In this document: piece by piece, positions 27,208 through 35,381 of the stretch
How the letters are laid out: each line of letters begins with the position of its first letter
How positions within the stretch are numbered: position 1 is the stretch's first letter
Source of the DNA: Agrococcus jejuensis
Lineage (GTDB): Bacteria; Actinomycetota; Actinomycetes; Actinomycetales; Microbacteriaceae
Assembly: GCF_007679035.1 (NCBI RefSeq)
Contig: NZ_VEFR01000004.1
Coordinates: 1-64,000, forward strand
DNA length: 64,000 nucleotides
Reading direction: 5' to 3'
The notes under the pieces: generated by a model
Databases searched by the model: none
What the model was told of the DNA's origin: nothing
The model's input: only the letters and a program-made list of their open reading frames with translations
Translations under genes and position numbers: made by a program

Positions 27208-27363
27208 GACTGGTCGCTCGTTGCGCCGACTGGTCGCTCGCCGTCGTGACTGGTCACTCGTGGGGATCGAGTGGTCACCACTGGTTCCCACGAGCGACCG
27301 ATCCCAACCACGAGCGACCAGTCAGCGCCACGGGTGACCAGTCCCAGCCACAAGTGACCAGTC
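27208..27363. repeat. GACTGGTC array B
   Basis: The most regular array. Direct units start at 27208, 27228 and 27248, with a diverged fourth at 27269 (GAGTGGTCACC). Four inverted units ending in GACC(AGTC) start at 27288, 27308, 27328 and 27348. The period is 20 bases almost throughout. Direct unit consensus is GACTGGTCRCTCGTGG plus 4 variable bases. The halves can pair as one long hairpin. It fills the gap between the convergent MFS and aldo/keto reductase genes and begins 9 bases after the MFS stop. Confidence 0.9.
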
Positions 27364-27402
27364 GGCCGACCGCGCGCGTCCGGGACGCCGCGATCCGGGG
27401 GA

Positions 27403-28383
27403 TCAGGCGAAGCCCTCCATCGCGTGGGGCACGTAGTGCTCCTCGAGGCGGCGCAGCTCGTCGTCGGTGAGCTCGAGCTCGGCCGCGGCGACGGCGTCGT
27501 CGAGGTGCTGCATCCGCGTCGCACCGACGATGGGCGACGAGACGACCGGCTGCGCCAGCACCCACGCGAGCGCCACCTGCGCCGGGCGCACCTCGCGCTC
27601 GGCGGCGATCGCCAGCACCGCATCCACGATGCGCCGGTCGGAGTCCTCGGCCTGGTGGTAGAGCTGCGGCGCGAGCCCGTCGGTGGCGAAGCGCGTCGAC
27701 TCCTCGTCCCATGGTCGGGTCAGCTTGCCGCGCGCGAGCGGGCTCCACGGCAGCGCACCGACGCCCGAGTCGAGGCAGAACGGGTACATCTCGCGCTCGT
27801 CCTCGCGCGTCAGCAGGTTGTACTGCGCCTGCATCGAGATGAACCGCGTCCACCCGTGCAGCGCCGCAGCGTGCTGCATCTTGGCGAACTGCCACGCCCA
27901 CATCGACGAGGCACCGAGGTAGCGCACCTTGCCCGAGCGCACGAGGTCGTCGAGCGTCTGCATCGTCTCCTCGATCGGCACCGTCGGGTCGAAGCGGTGG
28001 ATCTGGAAGAGGTCGACGTAGTCGGTGCCGAGCCGCCGCAGGCTCGCATGCACCGACTCGAGGATGTGCCCGCGCGAGAGGCCGCGTCCGTTGACCCCGT
28101 CGCGCATCGGCATGAAGACCTTCGTCGCGATGACGACGTCCTCGCGGCGGGCGAAGTCGGCGAGCGCCTTGCCCACGATCTCCTCCGACCGTCCCGCGGA
28201 GTACGCGTTGGCGGTGTCGAACGACGTGAAGCCCAGCTCGAGCGCGCGCTGGATGAACCCGCGCGACTCCTCCTCGGGCAGCGTCCATCCGTGGTTGCCG
28301 ACGTCGGGCTCGCCGAAGCTCATGCATCCGAGCGTCACTCGCGAGATGTCGAGGCCGCTCGTGCCGATCCTGGTGCGCTGCAT
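27403..28383 (-). CDS. Aldo/keto reductase
   Basis: 326 residues, a (beta/alpha)8 barrel NADPH-dependent oxidoreductase. The catalytic tetrad is visible: Asp in FDTANAYSAG, Tyr in the same motif, Lys in VIATKVF and His in LFQIHRFDP. The cofactor-binding SSPIVGATRMQHLDDAV stretch lies near the C-terminus. It resembles the YajO/YghZ-type bacterial AKRs that reduce aldehydes; the physiological substrate is unknown. The ATG at 28383 follows AAGGAGCCACGCA. It is convergent with the MFS gene across array B. Confidence 0.92.
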   Translation of the reverse strand: MQRTRIGTSGLDISRVTLGCMSFGEPDVGNHGWTLPEEESRGFIQRALELGFTSFDTANAYSAGRSEEIVGKALADFARREDVVIATKVFMPMRDGVNGRGLSRGHILESVHASLRRLGTDYVDLFQIHRFDPTVPIEETMQTLDDLVRSGKVRYLGASSMWAWQFAKMQHAAALHGWTRFISMQAQYNLLTREDEREMYPFCLDSGVGALPWSPLARGKLTRPWDEESTRFATDGLAPQLYHQAEDSDRRIVDAVLAIAAEREVRPAQVALAWVLAQPVVSSPIVGATRMQHLDDAVAAAELELTDDELRRLEEHYVPHAMEGFA

Positions 28384-28572
28384 TGCGTGGCTCCTTGCCG
28401 TGACGTGGGCGATCCGCGCCGGCGTCGGCGATCGGATGCGGGGATGCGACGGCTCGATCCTCGCAGAGCGGACCCCGGAGCGAACGGATGCCCGCAGCGC
28501 AACCCGCTGCATCCGCTCGCCGTCGACGACAGCATGGAGGAGTCGCGCCGACGCGCGACGGAGAGGATGCCC

Positions 28573-29022
28573 ATGGGACCGCACGTCGCAGACCTGACCA
28601 TCTCGACCGAGGACTACGAGGCCGACGGGCGCATGCCCGACCGGCTCGCGAAGGACGGTGGCAACGAGGCGCCGCGCTTCGTCGTCGCCGGTGTGCCGGA
28701 GGACGCCGTCGAGCTCGCGCTCGTCGTGCACGACCCCGATGCGCCGATGGCGCGCGGGTTCACGCACTGGGTCGTCTACGGCCTGCCCGCCGTCGACGGC
28801 GCGATCGACCCGTCGGTCGGCCGTGCGGCGCCGACGAGCGCCGGCGAGCCGGGCTGGTACGGCCCGCAGCCGCCGGTCGGCCACGGCACGCACCGCTACT
28901 ACGCGTGGGTCTACGCCCTGTCGGAGCCCATCTCGGGCGAGCCGACGCGCGAGGCCTTCCTCGATCGTCACGCGGGTGCGATCCTCGAGCAGAACCGCGT
29001 CGTCGGCACCTATTCGCGCTGA
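28573..29022 (+). CDS. YbhB/YbcL-type PEBP-like protein
   Basis: 149 residues, phosphatidylethanolamine-binding-protein fold (Raf kinase inhibitor-like). Family landmarks are the anion site VVHDPDAPMARGFTHWVVYG and GHGTHRYYAWVYALSEP. The bacterial proteins have no firmly established biochemical role. The ATG at 28573 has GGAGAGG about 8 bases upstream; an in-frame ATG at 28567 is too close to it. It is divergent from the aldo/keto reductase and ends at a perfect bidirectional terminator. Confidence 0.88.
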   Translation: MGPHVADLTISTEDYEADGRMPDRLAKDGGNEAPRFVVAGVPEDAVELALVVHDPDAPMARGFTHWVVYGLPAVDGAIDPSVGRAAPTSAGEPGWYGPQPPVGHGTHRYYAWVYALSEPISGEPTREAFLDRHAGAILEQNRVVGTYSR

Positions 29023-29045
29023 CCGCGCGCCGCGACCGACGTCGA

Positions 29046-29077
29046 CGGATGCCCCGGCTCGCGAGCCGGGGCATCCG
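29046..29077. terminator. Bidirectional palindromic terminator
   Basis: A perfect 32-base palindrome: CGGATGCCCCGGCTCG followed by its reverse complement CGAGCCGGGGCATCCG, between convergent genes. Confidence 0.8.
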
Positions 29078-29081
29078 CATG

Positions 29082-31220
29082 TCACCGCGCGTGCGTGCCG
29101 CGCGCGCGGCGGCGCACGGCGAGCGCGCCGAGGCCGATGGCGAGGGCGAGTGCGCCGCCGACCGCGACGAGCGGCGGGACGGATGCGCCGGTCTCCGGCA
29201 GCGGCTCGCGTCGACCCGGGTCGCGCAGCGCCGGGCTCGGCGCAGGCGCCGCCGCGGGCGTCGTGACGGCCGGCGGAGCGACGGTCGCCGGCGTCGGCGC
29301 GATGGGCGTCTCGACGAGGTCGCAGCGGTCGTCGTCGCTCTCGAGGTCGGCGTTCGGTCGGCACGATCCCGGCGGCGGCGCTTGCGGAGCCATGACCCAC
29401 GCGGCGTTGACGACGGTGGCGGCGGCGCCCGCCGTGGGGGCGACCGTGCCCTGCAGCGTCACCGACGCGACGCCGCTCGGCGGCAGCGTGCCCACGGACC
29501 AGATCCCGGCCGCGACGTCGAACGAGCCCTGCGACGGACCGGCGACGACCTGCAGCGACGCGGGGTCGAGCTCCACCGGGTAGTCGTCGGTGACCGAGAC
29601 GTCGGTCGCGTCGACCGTGCCGAGGTTGGCGACGTCGATCGTCCACACGACCGACACGGCGCTGCCGTCGTCGACGGCGAGCACCTCGGCGTCGACGCGC
29701 TTGTCGATGCGCAGGTCCGGCAGCGCCGCGAGCGCGACCTCGGCCTGCGCGTGGTCCTCGATGAAGGCCCAGTCGTCGATCGCCCGCAGGTCGCCCCACG
29801 AGCCGCCGATGCCGTCGTTCTGGTTGGGGCGCTCGCCACCGGCCTGCCACCCGTGCACGCCCCCTGCCGACGTCGTCGCAGGGTCGCTGCCGATGAGCGC
29901 CGGCGTGCGCGTCCACCGCGAGGCGCTCGACGCGTCGAGCGCCGTGTCGTCCCAGTGCAACGTCGTCACGCCCGGTGCGGGTCCCGTGAGCGCCTCGACC
30001 TCGATGCCGCCCGTGTTCGTCTCGGCGTCGATCCGCAGGAAGTGGATGGGCGACACCTGCGCCATCGTCGCCCGCATGCGCACGCCGGCGGTCGTCGGCG
30101 ACACGGGCGCGCCGGCGGCGTCGAGGCCGTCCCAGTGCCACGAGAACGCGCCGGGCTCGAGCACCGCGACCTCGTCGACCACGTCGCGCGGACCGTCGAA
30201 GCCGCCGTCGCCGTCGCCGTCGACCTCCACGCGCACCACGCCCGGCTGCCCCTGCAGGGTGCCCGTCAGCGTGCCGGCGTTCGCCGCGACGGTGTCGCGA
30301 GCGAAGTCGAGCGCCGCGATCGTGGGCGCGACGTAGTCGGCCAAGAGCCACGTCTCGACCGTGCGGCCGTCGGCCCAGGCGGTCGTCGAGGGCGGCAGGT
30401 CGGCGGCCGGGGCGTCGAGGAAGAGGCGGAAGTCGGTGAGGCCGGCGCAGTCGTCTGCCGTGGGCTGCCACCACGCGGCCCCGGCGCCACCGCCCTCGGG
30501 CGAGTGCGGCATCGGCACCGACCGCAGCGCGGGCTCGCACGTGCCGACCGCCGCGTTGCCGACGTCGTTCATGCGCAGCGTCGAGTCGACGCCGTCGTAG
30601 CCGTCGAGCGTCACGCGGTACTGCGCCCCGTCGGGCGCCGCGGCGTGCAGGGCGAGCGTCGTCGGCTCGGGCGTGTGGATCGCGAGCGACTCGGTCCACA
30701 CGCGCCCGGGCACGGAGCCAGCGGCGCCGACGACCGCGACGTCCCACTCGAGACCGGCCTGCCGTCCCGGTCCGTCGTGGATCGCGACCGACCACACGCC
30801 GTCGAGCCCGGCGCTCCAGGCGCCGCCGAGCGTCGTGCCGGCGGCAGCGCCGGCAGCGACGGTCGCGTCGTGGGCGACGACGCCGGCCGGATCGGTGACG
30901 ACGACCCGCGCACCCGCACCCGTGCGGTCGGAGACGCGCAGGTCGGCCACGAGCCGCTCGCCCGCGACGGCGTACGCGAAGAGGGTCGTGACGCCCTCGT
31001 CGCTCCATCCGCCCTGCAGCTGCGTGCCGGGCAGGGTCGTCGTGGCCGGGCCCTCGATGCTCGGTGCCTGCGGCGTCGCGGGCGACGGCGGCGTCGCGAC
31101 GGCGACGCCCACGCCGCCGCCCGCCGCCACCAGCATCCCGAGCGCGGCCGCGACCGCGCCCATCCCTCGGCGTCGGCGTCTCGCCGCTCGCCGCATCTCG
31201 TCGTTCGTGCGCTGTCGCAT
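29082..31220 (-). CDS. LPETG-anchored DUF11-type surface protein
   Basis: 712 residues. A basic start with a long hydrophobic signal peptide (to about residue 42, AVATPPS) sends it across the membrane. The extracellular part is rich in beta-forming Thr/Val/Gly. One region (DLRIDKRVDAEVLAVDDGSA to VTDDYPVELDP) matches the DUF11 repeat of surface proteins. A Pro/Ala/Thr-rich stalk precedes LPETG at 674-678, a hydrophobic helix and an RRRARGTHAR tail, a complete sortase signal. The ATG at 31220 follows GAGGGAGGCCCG. Four short segments have paired Cys residues. No sortase gene is in the window. Function is unknown; adhesion or cell-envelope structure is plausible. Confidence 0.85.
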   Translation of the reverse strand: MRQRTNDEMRRAARRRRRGMGAVAAALGMLVAAGGGVGVAVATPPSPATPQAPSIEGPATTTLPGTQLQGGWSDEGVTTLFAYAVAGERLVADLRVSDRTGAGARVVVTDPAGVVAHDATVAAGAAAGTTLGGAWSAGLDGVWSVAIHDGPGRQAGLEWDVAVVGAAGSVPGRVWTESLAIHTPEPTTLALHAAAPDGAQYRVTLDGYDGVDSTLRMNDVGNAAVGTCEPALRSVPMPHSPEGGGAGAAWWQPTADDCAGLTDFRLFLDAPAADLPPSTTAWADGRTVETWLLADYVAPTIAALDFARDTVAANAGTLTGTLQGQPGVVRVEVDGDGDGGFDGPRDVVDEVAVLEPGAFSWHWDGLDAAGAPVSPTTAGVRMRATMAQVSPIHFLRIDAETNTGGIEVEALTGPAPGVTTLHWDDTALDASSASRWTRTPALIGSDPATTSAGGVHGWQAGGERPNQNDGIGGSWGDLRAIDDWAFIEDHAQAEVALAALPDLRIDKRVDAEVLAVDDGSAVSVVWTIDVANLGTVDATDVSVTDDYPVELDPASLQVVAGPSQGSFDVAAGIWSVGTLPPSGVASVTLQGTVAPTAGAAATVVNAAWVMAPQAPPPGSCRPNADLESDDDRCDLVETPIAPTPATVAPPAVTTPAAAPAPSPALRDPGRREPLPETGASVPPLVAVGGALALAIGLGALAVRRRARGTHAR

Positions 31221-31334
31221 CGGGCCTCCCTCGTCGTGCCGCGGCGACGGTACGAGCGAGCGACGGCGCGGACGCGGTCGAGTGGAGGCGGATGTGGACG
31301 GATGCGCTCTCCACAGCCCGCGCATGCACGCGGA

Positions 31335-31361
31335 AGGGGGCCGCCCACCGGGCGACCCCCT
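31335..31361 (-). terminator. Hairpin between sugar importer and surface-protein genes
   Basis: AGGGGG-C-CGCCC pairs with GGGCG-A-CCCCCT around an ACC loop, one mismatch. It lies 40 bases past the stop of the last permease gene of the minus-strand importer operon. Confidence 0.65.
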
Positions 31362-31400
31362 CCTGCGTCGACCGCAACGCGAACGCTGCGGCAGTGACGC

Positions 31401-32381
31401 CTATCCCTTCGCGGAGCCCGCCAGCAGACCGCGCACGAAGAACCGCTGCAGGCCGAAGAACACGATCAGCGGCACGACGAGCGACACGAACGCGCCTGCG
31501 GTGAGGCGGTCCCAGTTCTCGCCGCGCGAGCCCGCGAGCTCGGCCAGTCGTTGCGTCAAGGGCGCCGTGTCCGGCGTGCCCGACGAGAACACCAACGCCA
31601 CGAGCAGGTCGTTCCAGACCCAGAGGAACTGGAAGATCGCGAACGACGCGATCGCCGGCATCGCGAGCGGCAGGATGATGCGGAAGAAGATCTGCCCGTG
31701 CCCGGCACCGTCGACGCGCGCGGCCTCGACGACCTCGCTCGGGATCTCCGAGATGAAGTTGTGCAGCAGGAAGATCGCCAGCGGCAGCGCGAAGATCGTG
31801 TGCGCGACCCAGATCGGCGCGTACTGCCGCTCCGAGATGAACGGCAGCGCATCCGCCAGCCCCACCTGGAACGGCTGCAGGAACGTCACGAACATCTGCA
31901 GCAGCGGGATGAGCGCCATCTGCAGCGGCACGATCTGCAGCGCGAAGATGATCACGAACAGCGTGCCGGAGCCGCGGAACTTCACCCACGCGAACGCGTA
32001 CGCCGCGAGCGACGCGAGCACGAGCGGGAAGATCGTGCCCGGGATCGCCACGATGAGCGAGTTCACGAAGTACTCGCCGAGCTGCGGCGACGACGCCGAG
32101 CCCGACAGCAGCACCTCCTGGTAGTTCTGGAAGGTCAGCTGCGGGTTCGTGAAGAACGTCCACCAGCCGGAGGTGCGGATGGCGTCGCCCGGTCGGAACG
32201 ACGACAGCAGCAGTCCGAACGTGGGGATGGTCCACAGCACGGCGATGACGATGGCGACGAGCGTCGCCCACGGGCTCGTGAGCCGCTGCTTCACTCGGTC
32301 CGCGCGCGAGCGGGGAGCCGTGTTCAGCGCGTCGTCGACGTCGCGGATCTCGGGGTCGGGGGTGATGGCGGTGGAGGTCAT
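31401..32381 (-). CDS. Alpha-glucoside-type ABC transporter permease (AglG-like)
   Basis: 326 residues. A hydrophilic N-terminus of about 35 residues precedes six transmembrane segments. The EAA loop reads EAARVDGAGHGQIFFRIILP, near 233-252. Its partner set (long binding protein, long first permease, this permease) resembles AglEFG. The ATG at 32381 overlaps the stop of the upstream permease gene by 4 bases. It is the last gene of the operon and is followed by a hairpin. No ATPase gene is present. Confidence 0.88.
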   Translation of the reverse strand: MTSTAITPDPEIRDVDDALNTAPRSRADRVKQRLTSPWATLVAIVIAVLWTIPTFGLLLSSFRPGDAIRTSGWWTFFTNPQLTFQNYQEVLLSGSASSPQLGEYFVNSLIVAIPGTIFPLVLASLAAYAFAWVKFRGSGTLFVIIFALQIVPLQMALIPLLQMFVTFLQPFQVGLADALPFISERQYAPIWVAHTIFALPLAIFLLHNFISEIPSEVVEAARVDGAGHGQIFFRIILPLAMPAIASFAIFQFLWVWNDLLVALVFSSGTPDTAPLTQRLAELAGSRGENWDRLTAGAFVSLVVPLIVFFGLQRFFVRGLLAGSAKG

Positions 32382-33703
32382 CGGATCTCCCTCTGCTGGC
32401 GCAGGATGCGCACGTTGTAGAGCACGATCGGCAGCACGAGCACGAACAGGATGAGCGCGAGCGCGGCACCGCGTCCGGGCTCGCCGGCGCGGAACGCCTG
32501 CGTGTACATCTCGTTGGCCACCACGGAGGTGTCGAAGTTGCCGCCCGTCATGGTGCGGACGATGTCGAACACCTTGAGCGTCGCGATCGAGATCGTCGTG
32601 ACGACGACCACGATCGACGAGCGGATGCCCGGCACGGTCACGTTCGTGAACCGCTGCCACGGGCTGGCGCCGTCGAGGCTGGCTGCCTCGATCTGCTCGG
32701 TCGGCACGCCCTTGATCGCGGCCGACAGCACCGTCATGGCGAAGCCGGTCTGGATCCAGATCATCACGATGATGAGCGCGAGCGTGTTCGTGGGCGAGTT
32801 CTGCAGGATCTGCTGCGGATCGCCGCCGAAGAGCACGAGGATCTGGTTCACGAGGCCGATCTGGTCCTGCTGGGGACCGCGGTAGGCGTACATGAACTTC
32901 CAGATGATGCCGGCGCCGACGAACGAGATCGCCATCGGCAGGAAGACGAGCATCTTGAAGATCTTCTCGCCTGCGCTCTTGTCGATGAAGACCGCGTAGG
33001 CGAGGCCGACGATGGTCGACACGAGCGGCACGAGCACGACCCACACGACGGTGTTCGCGAGGGTGACGAGCGCGGTTCCCTGCGTGAACATCCACACGAA
33101 GTTGTCGAGTCCGTTGAACTCGCCCTGCGCATTCGTGAACGCGAGCAGCGCGGTGCGCAGCGCGGGGTAGATGAGGCCGAGCGTGAGCAGCGCCACCGCA
33201 GGCACGAGGAAGACGAGCATCGGCTTCGAGTCGTCGTCTCGCGATGCGGTGAAGCCGAGCACGGCGATGATCGAGATCGTGAGCGCGGCAGCCCACGGCC
33301 AGGCGCCGATCGCCGTCTCGTCGGCGCCTTCGATGACGAGACCGCCGACGACGACCGCCGCTGCGGCGAGCAGGTGGGCCGTGAGGCGGCCGGAGCGCCG
33401 CACCCGGCGGGGTGCGAGCTCGAGCAGCAGGCCGACGATCAGGGATGCGGAGAGCGGCCATCCGATGAGCAGGATGGCGGTGCGCACCTGGTCGGTGAGC
33501 CAGTCGACGCCGTCGAGGAGTCCGAGCTGGCTGGAGAGCGTCGCGAGAAGCACGACGGCGGCCGCGACGATGCGGCCGATGATGCTGCGCAGGGCCGTGG
33601 CCTCGCGATCGAGGACGAGCAGCAGCACCACCACGAGCAAGGCGAAGCCGCCGAGGCCGAACACGGCCTGGAGCAGCTTGCCGACGAGATCCATGGTGGT
33701 CAT
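32378..33703 (-). CDS. Alpha-glucoside-type ABC permease with N-terminal membrane extension (AglF-like)
   Basis: 441 residues, about 130 more than a typical MalF-type permease without insert. The first ~150 residues add four or five hydrophobic segments before the normal permease core, which starts near MLVFLVPAVALLTLGLIYP. The core EAA loop is EAASLDGASPWQRFTNVTVP. The start at 33703 follows GGAGGTGACCC; an in-frame ATG three codons later is also possible. It lies between the binding-protein gene and the second permease and should form the channel with it. The purpose of the extra helices is unknown. Confidence 0.87.
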   Translation of the reverse strand: MTTMDLVGKLLQAVFGLGGFALLVVVLLLVLDREATALRSIIGRIVAAAVVLLATLSSQLGLLDGVDWLTDQVRTAILLIGWPLSASLIVGLLLELAPRRVRRSGRLTAHLLAAAAVVVGGLVIEGADETAIGAWPWAAALTISIIAVLGFTASRDDDSKPMLVFLVPAVALLTLGLIYPALRTALLAFTNAQGEFNGLDNFVWMFTQGTALVTLANTVVWVVLVPLVSTIVGLAYAVFIDKSAGEKIFKMLVFLPMAISFVGAGIIWKFMYAYRGPQQDQIGLVNQILVLFGGDPQQILQNSPTNTLALIIVMIWIQTGFAMTVLSAAIKGVPTEQIEAASLDGASPWQRFTNVTVPGIRSSIVVVVTTISIATLKVFDIVRTMTGGNFDTSVVANEMYTQAFRAGEPGRGAALALILFVLVLPIVLYNVRILRQQREIR

Positions 33704-33723
33704 GGGTCACCTCCGTAGGTATG

Positions 33724-33757
33724 GAGCGGGGGCCGTGCTCTCGCACGACCCCCGCTC
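33724..33757 (-). terminator. Intra-operon stem-loop after the binding-protein gene
   Basis: GAGCGGGGGCCGTGC (33724-33738) pairs with GCACGACCCCCGCTC (33743-33757), one mismatch and a 4-base loop. Such stems after binding-protein genes commonly keep the binding protein more abundant than the permeases. Confidence 0.6.
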
Positions 33758-33774
33758 GCGGTGTCAGCCTCTGG

Positions 33775-35139
33775 CTACGGCCAGCTGCTCTCGATCGTCG
33801 AGAGCACCGACTCGGTCGACTCGCCGCCGACCCAGTTGACCATCCCGGTCCAGAACGTGCCCGTGCCGACGGCGCCCGGCATGATGTCCGAGCCGTCGAA
33901 GCGGAACGTGGTGTCCGGGTCCTGCAGGATCTCGACGGCCGACGTGAGGAGGGCGCTCGAGGCGTTCTCCGGGTCGAGGCCGTTGTTGGCCGAGATCACG
34001 CCGCCGAGCGAGACGCGGTTGTTGGCCCACAGGTCGCTCGACAGGTAGGTCTGCGTCGCCACGACCTCCTCGGCGTCGGAGAAGGCGCCCACGAACTCGC
34101 CACCGCCGGTGACGGCGTTGCCGTCAGCCTCGGCGCCCGGGAGCAGGAAGGCCCAGACCTCGCCGTCCTCGGCCACCTCGACCGAGTTGTCGTCGCTCCA
34201 GAAGCCCTCGTAGAACGAGGCCTGGTGGTGCATGGCGCACGTGCCGTCGAGCACGGGCAGGCCGGCCTCGCCGAAGTCGGTGGTGGCGATCGTCGAGACG
34301 TCGCCGATGCCGCCGTTCACGTTGTCGGGGTTGAGGATGAGGTCGCCCACTCGGTCCATGGCGTCGACGATCTGCGGGTCGTCGAAGGGGATCTCGTGGC
34401 TCGTCCACTGGTCGTAGACGTCGGCGCCCGCGGTGCGGAGCACGTAGTCCTCGATCCAGTCGGTGCCCGGCCAGCCGGTGGCCTCGCCCGAGCCGAAGCC
34501 GACGCACCAGGGCGTCACGCCGGACTCGTCGGTGGACTCGGCGATCGTCGCCGTGAGGTCGTCGAGCTCGTCGAGCGTGGTCGGGATCTCCCAGCCGTTC
34601 TCCTCGAAGACCGACGGCGAGTACCAGACGAAGCCCTTGACGCTCGCCATGAGCGGGGCGCCGTAGAGCGTGCCGTCGACGGTGCCGTAGTTCTGCCAGT
34701 CCTCGCTCCAGAACTCCTGCGCGTTCGCCTGCACCGACTCCGGCGCGGGCAGCAGCGAGCCGGTGCCGGCCACGGAGGCGAGAAGGCCCGGCTGCGGGAA
34801 GATGCCGAGGTCGGGCGGGTTGCCGCCCTGCACGCGCACGTTGATCTGCGCCTCGAACTCGGCGGAGCCCTCGTAGACGACGTCGATGCCCGTGCAGGAC
34901 TCGAAGTCGGCCCACGACTCGTTGAGACGGTCGGCCTCGGCGTCGAGGATCGTGCCGTAGATGTTGACCTCGGCGCCGTCGAACGTGCCGTAGTCCTCGT
35001 AGAGGCTGCAGTCTGCGGCCTCGCCGTCGCCGCCGCCGCCACCGCTGCCGGCGTCGTCGCCGACGCATGCGGTGAGTGCGAGCGCGGTGATGCCTGCGAT
35101 GCCGAGCGGCATGAGCAGGCGGCGCTGGGAGCGCTTCAT
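33775..35139 (-). CDS. Alpha-glucoside-type ABC substrate-binding lipoprotein (AglE-like)
   Basis: 454 residues. The signal peptide ends in the lipobox A-L-T-A-C with the lipidated Cys at residue 25, followed by VGDDAGSGGGGGDG. The mature part begins with an unusual Cys-containing ADCSLYEDYGTFDGAEVNIYG, as in AglE-type binding proteins. Additional Cys residues suggest disulfides. ATG 35139 is preferred to 35157 because AGGAG lies 6 bases before it. It heads the importer operon, divergent from a LacI gene, with a GGAACCGGTTCC operator upstream. The substrate is probably a maltose/trehalose/alpha-glucoside type sugar. Confidence 0.88.
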   Translation of the reverse strand: MKRSQRRLLMPLGIAGITALALTACVGDDAGSGGGGGDGEAADCSLYEDYGTFDGAEVNIYGTILDAEADRLNESWADFESCTGIDVVYEGSAEFEAQINVRVQGGNPPDLGIFPQPGLLASVAGTGSLLPAPESVQANAQEFWSEDWQNYGTVDGTLYGAPLMASVKGFVWYSPSVFEENGWEIPTTLDELDDLTATIAESTDESGVTPWCVGFGSGEATGWPGTDWIEDYVLRTAGADVYDQWTSHEIPFDDPQIVDAMDRVGDLILNPDNVNGGIGDVSTIATTDFGEAGLPVLDGTCAMHHQASFYEGFWSDDNSVEVAEDGEVWAFLLPGAEADGNAVTGGGEFVGAFSDAEEVVATQTYLSSDLWANNRVSLGGVISANNGLDPENASSALLTSAVEILQDPDTTFRFDGSDIMPGAVGTGTFWTGMVNWVGGESTESVLSTIESSWP

Positions 35140-35222
35140 CGGAACTCCTGTCTCCATTGGTGCGGGAGCTGCGGACGACCGGAGACAGGTGGGGCATCCG
35201 CTGGGGCGCCCTCACCCGAACC

Positions 35223-35234
35223 GGAACCGGTTCC
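35223..35234. promoter_or_regulatory. LacI-family operator, importer side
   Basis: GGAACCGGTTCC, a perfect palindrome with the central CG typical of LacI-family sites, 84 bases upstream of the binding-protein start. Confidence 0.75.
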
Positions 35235-35324
35235 ACAGCACTGCCGACCGTAACGGACGGCCTCGTGGGCCGCAACGATCCGCGGCATCCGCTTTCGCTT
35301 CGTTGCGCTTCCGTGATACTCATT

Positions 35325-35336
35325 GGAACCGGTTGC
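35325..35336. promoter_or_regulatory. LacI-family operator, regulator side
   Basis: GGAACCGGTTGC, one base from the perfect palindrome at 35223, 46 bases before the LacI start. Two sites 102 bases apart could support looping and autoregulation. Confidence 0.7.
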
Positions 35337-35381
35337 GGTCGATCGGATCGCGATCAGGCACCGGATGCGCGAGGGGGCGCC

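Noticed and set aside
27208..27363. CRISPR-like repeat-spacer structure in the GACTGGTC arrays
   Set aside because: The 4-5 nt between unit cores are far too short for spacers, half of the units are inverted, and there are no cas genes.
27403..32469. A 1688-residue minus-strand protein
   Set aside because: Only the terminal aldo/keto reductase part is real. The upstream Arg/Ala-rich stretch is antisense or frame-shifted reading of other genes and crosses terminators.
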